Assembly (NCBI RefSeq): GCF_001625215.2
Contig: NC_030389.2
Coordinates: 43,079,454 to 43,143,453, forward strand
Direction of reading: 5' to 3'
Length of the DNA: 64,000 nucleotides
Origin: Daucus carota subsp. sativus
Lineage: Eukaryota > Streptophyta > Magnoliopsida > Apiales > Apiaceae
Positions within the stretch are counted from its first letter, which is position 1, and the number at the start of each line of letters is the position of its first letter. The position numbers were made by a program, and so were the translations under genes. The notes beneath the pieces were generated by a model. The model was given only the letters and a program-made list of their open reading frames with translations. It had not been told where the DNA came from and ran no database searches. This document shows positions 56,322-64,000 of this stretch, piece after piece.

Positions 56322-59280
56322 TCAGGCAAGATATCGGTACAAGTTTCTTCGAGTGCCATCCCTCTCCAAATATTCACGCTCAATCAAATCTTCAATTCTT
56401 TTTCCAATCACTATAGGGTCCGGCAGAAATCTTGACTGCAGATGCTTTGTGACCTCCACAATGATATCAGTATGATCCAGCACTAGCCTTGATTTCATTA
56501 TCCGTACTATTGCAGCATCAATATGATGCTTTCGGTTTTTCTCCACCCTCTGCCTTATCTCTAGTTTTTCAGAATCAGAATCCTTTTGAGCAGAAGCAGT
56601 TCTTATAGTTAGTTTGTACCTTTTGCCAGTGAATTTTTCATTCACGGAAAATAAGTCCCCCTCACTGACATCCTTGGTGTCCGGATCTTTATTCAGTACA
56701 TTCTTTCCCTCGACACAAGCCAAGGAGTGCAGGCTCCTCTTTAAGTCTGATGGAGAGATCTCTGTAGCCTCCTCGATCTCTCTATAGCTATACTGATCAG
56801 CATTATTGAACATCATGAGGACACACATCTGATAAGTGGATACAGTCAACTGATGCTCTTGCCCCTTCCCAAAGATTGCCTTCAAGACAGCTGTGCCCAT
56901 GTTTGTTTGCCAAGACAATCTACGGCCTGCATGAATTCCTAGGTAATAAGAGCGGAACTTCTCACAGAGAGCTGAAATTTCGGCTGGCAGGTTGCAAGTG
57001 ACAGTGGGCTGGGGAGGCCATGACCCTGTCGTCATAACTTGGACAACCAATGTAGGACTGTTTAGTGTTTACCAGCTCAGCATCATGGGCCCAATAGAAC
57101 CCCTGCATTGTTTCTTGAGAAGTTACCATATCCGCGAGCATTCTTTCTAATTTTAAGGTGAACTGATATCCAAATTCAGCCTTTAGCATAAGAATCAGAC
57201 TTCTCTCAGCATTTTCAGAAACATATTTTCCTGATAACAGCCGTTGAGCTAAGTGTTGCTTATAGTATTTCTCAAAAACATCTTTCTCCTTTAAGTAACG
57301 GAGGAGCATCACTATCTTGTTAAGGGCAGCCTCAACATTCTCCTCACTGACTGCCTTCAGACCTTTCCTCAGTGTATGATCCAGAAACAATGAGACGAAT
57401 TCAGCAGAGTGAGGATTCAGATTAAAGATGCTTTCAAACGACGAATCAAAAGCATTTTGAAATGTCTTATCATCGCTAAATGCCAGATATATTATATTAT
57501 CATATTTCTCCTTGACATCCAAGAGGAACTTAACAAACTTTACAGGATTTCTTGCCCTTTCCATATCAGTAACAAGCTGTTCACCGGTTTCTCTGAGGTG
57601 AGAAGCCATCACAGCCTCCATCATTGAAAGACCATCTGGAACCCCGCAAAACAAATTGTACATTTTTCTCAGGTCCTCAAGCTTGTCACCCATAAGCATA
57701 TTCACTAAGCCTGGCGTATCCAAAAGCCTGGTCTTAATTTTAGGGGACAGTAAAACGACGTCCCTCCAAAGATCCATGCCAAGCTTAAGTACAGGGGTTT
57801 TATGGCTATCTGGAATATAAGTCCTGTCCATGTAACTCAGAATGTCATGGACCATCTGCAAAGCTTTCTTATGATCAACCCAATTTCTGTGGACTTCCTC
57901 CAGAAACAACTCATCTTTGGCCTCTTCTAAACCTTTTGAAATCTCTTTTAGGTGGTCAGTCATAGTGGACTCTACCCCTGTATACAGCATCTCGCCAAAG
58001 TTGTGCAATACCATTTCATATGCATCTCTAAGACAATGAAGAAAACATATAAGAAACATCATCTTGCAGACTTTGCAGTCACAAGGCATTGCATATATGA
58101 GTCTGTAAACTTCGAGCAGTATCCAGATATCACAATAAATCTTTGCAGATTCTAACATACACAATTTTAATGAAATTTTACGAGCAGAAAGGTAAATGAT
58201 GCAGTTATAAATGCAATTTTAATGAAATATTGTGAGCAGAAAGGTAAATGGTGCAACTACAAATGCAATTTGAATGAAATCTTACGAGCAGAAAGGTAAA
58301 TGATGCAGCTACAAAGGCAATTTTAATGAAATCTTACAAGCAGAAAGGTAAATGATGAACATCTTCAACAATGCAAAAAATTTGATGGTAAGAGCTAGTG
58401 TGTGTCAAGTAGATCAAAAGCTCAGCGAAAAACCCTAGTTAAACAAAGAGAGGGAGCTTGAGTTGGGAATTAATATGCAAGGTTATTGTTATATTTCTAG
58501 AATGCGTCTCTCAAGTGCAAATTGCTATATATTTAACCTCAGCCCGATTTCCTTTTTTGTTATGAAATATATCATTTAAGAATTCTGTATCAATTCTTCA
58601 ATCGTGTATTGTAATAATAGAACAACGTTATAATTGTCCACATGTGATAATGGGTAACATTAGCTTAAAAGTATCATGGCCCGATTTCTTTTTTCTATAT
58701 GACATATACCATTTAAGAATCGATTTTGTATCAAATTCAATTGTTTATAATTAAAGTGTGACAATGGATAACATTAGTTTAAAAGTATTACTGCAAGAAA
58801 CAATTTCCCAAATCAAAACTCCATGTGTCTATCACATAATTTTCCAATAGGGTGATTCTTCAATATCTAATTTAAAATTATCTCATTTTTATATATCTGC
58901 GGACTGATGGAATTAATGGGAAGTCCCAGATATGATAAATGTTTACAGATGTTTCAAGACTAGTAGCAAAATACACTTTAAGATCCTGTTACATGTATCA
59001 GAGTGAATAACAATCAACAAGATGCAAGCAACTTTGACAAACATAAACAAGAGAAATGCAGTAGCAAACAATTCACTGGTGCAACTGAAAATCAATGCAA
59101 AAGAGTAAATAAGTGAAAGATTGAGGCTTACCTATAGAGTTCCTCGTAGCTAAGACGAAAAGCATTGTAATTGTAGATTTCACTGATAGCATGCTCCAAT
59201 TTTTTCCAAATCTTCTCGGCATACTTGGCATCAACAACCTTGCGCCTCTTAAATTTTTGTTCCTTCCGATTAATATCCAT
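56322..59280 (-). pseudogene. CUL3-like: CUL3-like gene A4, same 7-bp frameshift as A3
   Basis: Exon 1 is 59280-59132, the intron 59131-58028 and exon 2 58027-56322. It carries ggactgtttagtgtttaccag at about 57057-57077, the same 7-bp duplication as A3, and is nearly identical to A3 elsewhere. One visible difference is NEKFTGK for NENFTGK. A3 and A4 are therefore recent copies of one already broken gene. The same domains and the same ancestral stalk deletion are present. Confidence 0.88.
58163..58358. repeat. 52-bp minisatellite in the A4 intron, ~4 copies
   Basis: Same four-unit array as in A1, A2 and A3. Confidence 0.85.
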
Positions 59281-61218
59281 CTCTTCAACTCTTAACTCAA
59301 TCTACGGATGTACCATTCGGAAAATGAACTCGATCAGCACAATCATGTAGTACAAAATTGATCAGAATTGAACTGACTTTAACATAAACACTTTTTTTTA
59401 AGGAGAATACAGACACAACACAATCATACCATACAAAATTCTTATGCATGTAATTAATCAGTCTAAGAAAGAACAAGAATTAAAGAAATGATCAGAATTT
59501 TTTTTTAAACAGATTGTACTTGAGGAAAACACCAACCTGCTCTAGCTCTTTTCAATGTAAATTGGTACTTAAAATATTGAACCTTGCTTTGAAATCTTGT
59601 AAGTTGCAGAGAATGAACTCAAGAAATCCTTTTAATTTAGTTGAGTACGTATTCACTTTAAGAGTAATGCTCCCTACATAAAATTACAAAATTTGTTACT
59701 TATGGATTTCAAAAGATGATATAAACGCTTAAGAAGTACTCCCTCGGTCCCATTCACATTTCTATTTTTGTTGGTCAAACTGAAAATTTATATCTTAAAG
59801 TTTATTTAAAATTATTTCTAATGATATATTTTTTAATTTTTACAGTATCAATTAATAAAATATTAATAAATTTCAGTCAAACTTTAGTCAATTTGATTGG
59901 CACAAAACCAAATGTGACAACTAAAATGGGACGGAGAGAGTAATGACTAATGCATGCTAACTACACAAAATTACAAAATCAGTTACAACTTTTCTAAAGA
60001 GTGATGTGTCTATCCATATCCAAGTATAAAGTAGTATTAATTAAGATGTCGGTCATTTTTCTCATGCATGTTTCTCATTTTATTTAAATATATTTTAATT
60101 TGTTTTATTTATAATTTTTTCTTTCATGTTCTCATTATACATAAACAGTTTAAGATGAATATTATTTTGTTAATTTTTTTTGCCACATGTTATTTTATAT
60201 TTACCGTACATAGTTATTAATCTTTATATATTATTAAATTCATTTCACAAGTAACAAGCATATATCATAAAAGTTCATGGTATAACATTTTTATAAAATA
60301 ATATAACTAGAATAAAAGGAAAATAAAATCTTGACAATAGAAATATGATCAACTTTGTCATGATAGTCGAAAATTATTTAAACTAATTAAAATTATTAAA
60401 ATAATAAATGAGAAGCGCAACAAAATAACAAAAAAAATCAAACGACTAATAACTAATTCAAAAAGATACATATCAAAAGATTTTATGTACTTAATCATAT
60501 TCATAATTTAAAATAAGGAATTACAACAAATCTGCATTATTTATGGTTTATTTTGCTAGCTCCTTTACTTTAAGATTATCTTCAATTTTTAATTTATGTT
60601 TAAATATTTAAATTGTAATAATAACCTATAATGGCATTAAATATGTGAGGATCAGAGGGAATTAAATAACTAGCAATCTAGCATTATTGTTTATAAGATG
60701 CATTCTGTTCAATATCCTCCTATTTCTCATTTGTGACTTCCACATTACAAGTTTGATCTCATTTTGTAAGAACTCCAAGTAATTGTTACAAGAAATGTTC
60801 AAATTTTCGAATGTGTTAATTTGTTTTGTTTGTCTAATTTATTTATAGTGTTGACCTTAACCATCAGGATTGGTCTGTATACAAGACTGATCAACAGCAA
60901 GCTTAATGAAGGACTACATAATCACTATTACTAAGCCTGTGATACAAGGAATACCATACTTACCTCAGACAAGCTTCCTTCTGTTAAACATATTGCCTGT
61001 AATATGAAGTTTTATGCCATGTAGCTAAAATTGAGTTGATCAGAGAAATTGGCTCAAACACCCGAATAAGCATAGAAAATTAATCCTTTACGGCTTGCAA
61101 GTTGCAAAGATTCAAAAATATATTTATGTTAAATGTGATATAAAATTGGTGTACAATACTCCAACGATAAACAAGGTGACTTGAAAAAATTCTAGTGTCA
61201 TCCTAAAGTTGTATATAA
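59281..61218. other. 5' flank of A4 and spacer before relic C4
   Basis: Closely matches unit 3 (47315-49250). No gene recognised. Confidence 0.6.
59739..59940. mobile_element. Stowaway-like MITE
   Basis: CTCCCTCGGTCCC to GGGACGGAGAGAG between TA dinucleotides; same site as the copies in units 1-3. Confidence 0.85.
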
Positions 61219-61988
61219 GGCAAGATCGGTACAAGTTTCTTGCTGTGTCGTGCCCATCCAAGTACTCACACTCAATCAAATACCTTATTCTTGTCTCCAT
61301 CAATAAGGGTTCACCTGAAATCTGAACTGCAGATGCTTTATGACTTCTGCAATAAATTTTGTAGCCTGCTTTTAACGCGATGGAAGGATATCTGTAGCCT
61401 GCTTGATCCCTTTATGTACTGATCAGCACCATTGAATGAAGATCATGAGGACACACATCTCATATGTAGATACATTCAGCTTATTTCTCTGCGCCTTCCC
61501 AAAAGCTGCATTTTAAGTCCAAAGTGCGCATGTTAGTTTGCCAAGACAACAGCCTGGGTGCGTTCCTAGATAATGAGAGCGGAACTTCTCACACAGAGCT
61601 GACGTTGCAGCTGGCAGGTTGCAAGTGACAATGGGCAAGATCTTAATATATATTGTCATTTGTAAATTGAGGTAGTTCCGAACTCTTTATTTCTTCACTT
61701 CGACGTATCAGCTTTCTTTAAGTAGTCCTCACAATCACAGTGTTCATTAAGCTTCCAAAACTAGATCTTGTTGAACTCATCAAGAAATAAAAAGATAGCT
61801 CAAAATAATCCTGTAGGCTGCATGTCCTAACTCTTATGACATAATTCCTTTTTGTGTTTTATAATATTTGACTCCCGTAATCGGACCGAGACGATATCAT
61901 CTGATCAAGAAGTCATTTATTTGGTTTGTGCCACTTCATAGTTGATTAATCTTGCCAACGTTGTGCAATACCATATTATAAGCATTTC
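61219..61988 (-). pseudogene. Decayed CUL3-like relic C4
   Basis: Matches C1 across its length, including ctctgcgccttcccaaaagc, and lacks the C2-type tract found in C3. Stops and deletions as in C1. Confidence 0.8.
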
Positions 61989-64000
61989 TGAAACATTAAA
62001 GAAAACATATTAGAAACATCCTCGTTTGTATAAAAAGTTGTTAGCAACAGAAATTGGGCTGTACATAGGAATTAGTAACATGAAAAAAGGGATTAAACTG
62101 GACGATACTAGCTCATAAAGTGGATTTTATAATCTATTTTATTAAATTTCTTTTTCAACATGTATTCCATCATCAATTCATCATGTTATCCCAAGTGCAA
62201 GAAGATTTTAGAATTCAGCTAAAAGATCTTGATAGGCATCGGAAGATAAACATAGACAACCATCCCGGAGTGAGTTTACAATTGGATAGGCCCAGCAGAG
62301 TGCTTTCACCGTTTGTATTTTTTTCGATCTCCAGTTGCACCTAATTATTTAGTGAAATTCAGACACAACACAATCATACAGTACAAAATTGTTAAAAGGA
62401 AAAAAAAGTGAACTGATACAAATACTAATATGCATGTAAATAAGTCAAGAAAGAACAAGAATGAAAGAAATGATCAGCAGAAAAATGTTAATAACATTGT
62501 AATTAAGAAAAAGACTAATCCGGGCTAGCTTCTTTAAAGGTGAATTAGTGAAAGACTGCACCTTTCTTTAAAAGTTTTTGAGTTGCAGAGAAGTGAATTG
62601 AAGAACCCTTTGAATTTACTCCAGGCTATTAGCACATACTCAACTTAAATAGGTGCCTCACTTGATTTTGTAATTAATCTGGAAAAATTGAATCTTTTGG
62701 ATTTTTGAATATTAAGAGAAGTGCTAGGTATCTGAATTGGGTATTATAAAAGGTTCATGAATGATGTGGCGGAGAATATACGCTATTTCTATTATCATTC
62801 GCGGGTAAAATGGAAGATATTAATTGGCGTGGTTGATGTGAAGGAGGTCAGTCTCATTTATTATCTTCGTAACCGACAATGTCTTTTGCAATTTTTTTTT
62901 CTGGAATCAATTTGAGGTCCCTGACATTTTCCTGTAATGATATCAGGTTCACCATAAAAGATCCTGTAATGATATCTGGTTCACCATAAAAGATAGATCC
63001 ACTTTTTCAGAAAAAGAAATGAATAAAATCTACGTGGCTATATAAATATTTTGACATTAACAAAAATCCACGTATTCATTTCGAAAAGAATCTACTGCCA
63101 ACAGTTTGATTCATATTAGACTCTAGCATTTTCATGCTAAGCACCAAATTTCATTTTCATACATAATTTCATTTTCAAACATTCACGAATCATTTTGGCG
63201 TCTCTAGCATTTCACATTTAAACGGGGTTATTTCAACAAGACCAAATATAAGGAGATCTCATGAGACCTGAGGGCCTCAACGTACCATCAATTTTGTTCC
63301 AACTTTTCAACCCTGCAAAAAGTATTCAAGCCTTACAGCAAAACAAGTGTATGTTGGTCAAGACAGAAGAGTGTACTGTTAGTATTAGTTACCCAGGCAA
63401 AATGCATGAGCCATGGAGCTATCAGTTCTGAGTTGTCTATATATAGAGAAACATACCTGCTCAACACAAAGCCATATGAAAAATCTCTTGCATTGTAAAG
63501 TCTTAAGTGAGGATTAGAGGGAACTAAACATGCAGCATTGTTGTTTGATTACACTTTATGTTTAGTTTCCTCTAATATCTTACCTGTGGCTTTCACTTCT
63601 CTCCGCGTTCATTAAAACTCCTCTTCACCGCACATCTCCTTGATTCTACTGTGTATTGCCCTATGTGAGAATCGCAGGGAATTAAATAGCCAGCATCTTT
63701 GTTTATAAGATGCATTCTGTTTAATTTCCTCCGATATCTCATTTGTGGCTTGCACAATATTAGTTTCATCTCATTTCGCAAGAACTTCAAGAAATACTAA
63801 CAAGAAATGTAGCTATAAGAGATTTGACTAAAGAATAAGGCTCAGAATCCCGAATAAGCAAGCATTTATCCTTTACAGATCGCAAACATTCAAAAAAAGA
63901 CAAATTTATGGTTTAAAAGGAAATATATTCAGAGTACTATACTCCAACAGTAAATAAAGATGAGTTCAAGATATCTGGTAATATCCTAAAGTTGCAGACT
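61989..64000. other. Conserved spacer up to the next B gene
   Basis: Same organisation as the other C-B spacers. By alignment with B1, base 64000 equals 13058, the last base of the stop codon of a fourth B gene that lies outside the window. Confidence 0.65.

Larger units (their letters stand above)
4936..64000 (-). repeat. Tandem array of CUL3-like genes, ~12-kb unit (A-C-B)
   Basis: Four A-type genes, four C relics and three B-type genes repeat in fixed order and orientation, with conserved intergenic sequence. A-gene 3' ends lie at 5422, 19912, 44356 and 56322. The steps are 14490, 24444 (about 12.4 kb without the retrotransposon) and 11966 bp. Unit 1-2 is longer because of local tandem duplications and MITEs between B1 and A2. 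Every paralogue carries a similar 3' flank phrase of the form gagg.aattaaatag..agca, so whole genes with flanks were the duplicated units. The last base of the window is the last base of the B-type stop codon of the next unit, so the array continues to the right. Confidence 0.9.

Overview
The window is nuclear DNA from a flowering plant, probably a eudicot. The support is GT-AG introns, AT-rich spacers, a plant BAH-PHD gene, plant-type CUL3 genes, Stowaway-like and Mutator-like MITEs, and a Tat-lineage Ty3/gypsy LTR retrotransposon. The species cannot be fixed from the sequence. No rRNA, tRNA or CRISPR feature was recognised.

Layout. (1) 1-4150: a small BAH-PHD reader gene (EBS/SHL type, + strand, four exons at 2036-3524) with two one-base lesions at A runs. 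Near-identical direct repeats about 3.9 kb apart flank it, so the window probably opens inside another copy of that block. (2) From about 4936 to the end: a tandem array of CUL3-like genes, all on the minus strand, in units of about 12 kb. Each unit holds an A-type gene, a decayed cullin relic (C), a conserved spacer and a B-type gene. The order is A1 (5422-8371), C1, B1 (13058-16508), A2 (19912-22860), C2, B2 (27976-30966), a retrotransposon, A3 (44356-47314), C3, B3 (52041-55015), A4 (56322-59280), C4, and the 3' flank of a further B gene at the window edge. Every gene has two exons: a 149-bp first exon and a second exon of about 1.7 kb. B1 and B2 are open throughout. B3 lacks its last four residues. 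All four A copies are frameshifted: A2 by 2 bp, A3 and A4 by the same 7-bp duplication, and A1 by a dense indel cluster that may be sequence error. (3) 31229-43304: a complete, very young Ty3/gypsy element in minus orientation, 262 bp upstream of the B2 start codon. Its 705-bp LTRs look identical and it has a CTTGC target duplication. Its empty site survives in the B3-A4 block.

The cullin copies encode about 615 residues against about 730 for plant CUL3. They keep the N-terminal BTB-adaptor-binding segment, the RBX1-binding C-terminal region and the neddylation lysine. All lack roughly 115-120 residues of the N-terminal stalk at the same junction, so this is an old short-CUL3 lineage that was later amplified.

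The retrotransposon carries a gag-pol gene on the minus strand that appears to contain a 92-bp intron. It also carries a three-exon antisense gene (33067-35558, + strand) with a 'putative gypsy type transposon' domain and a coiled coil. Its most unusual signal is the 8-bp palindrome GGCGCGCC: 20 exact copies plus decayed variants between 31795 and 36025, many arranged as pairs with exactly 9 bp between them. They occur in the LTR, promoter region, introns, 3' region and all three reading frames of the antisense gene, and I saw none in gag-pol. I regard this as the best candidate for an undescribed system in the window.
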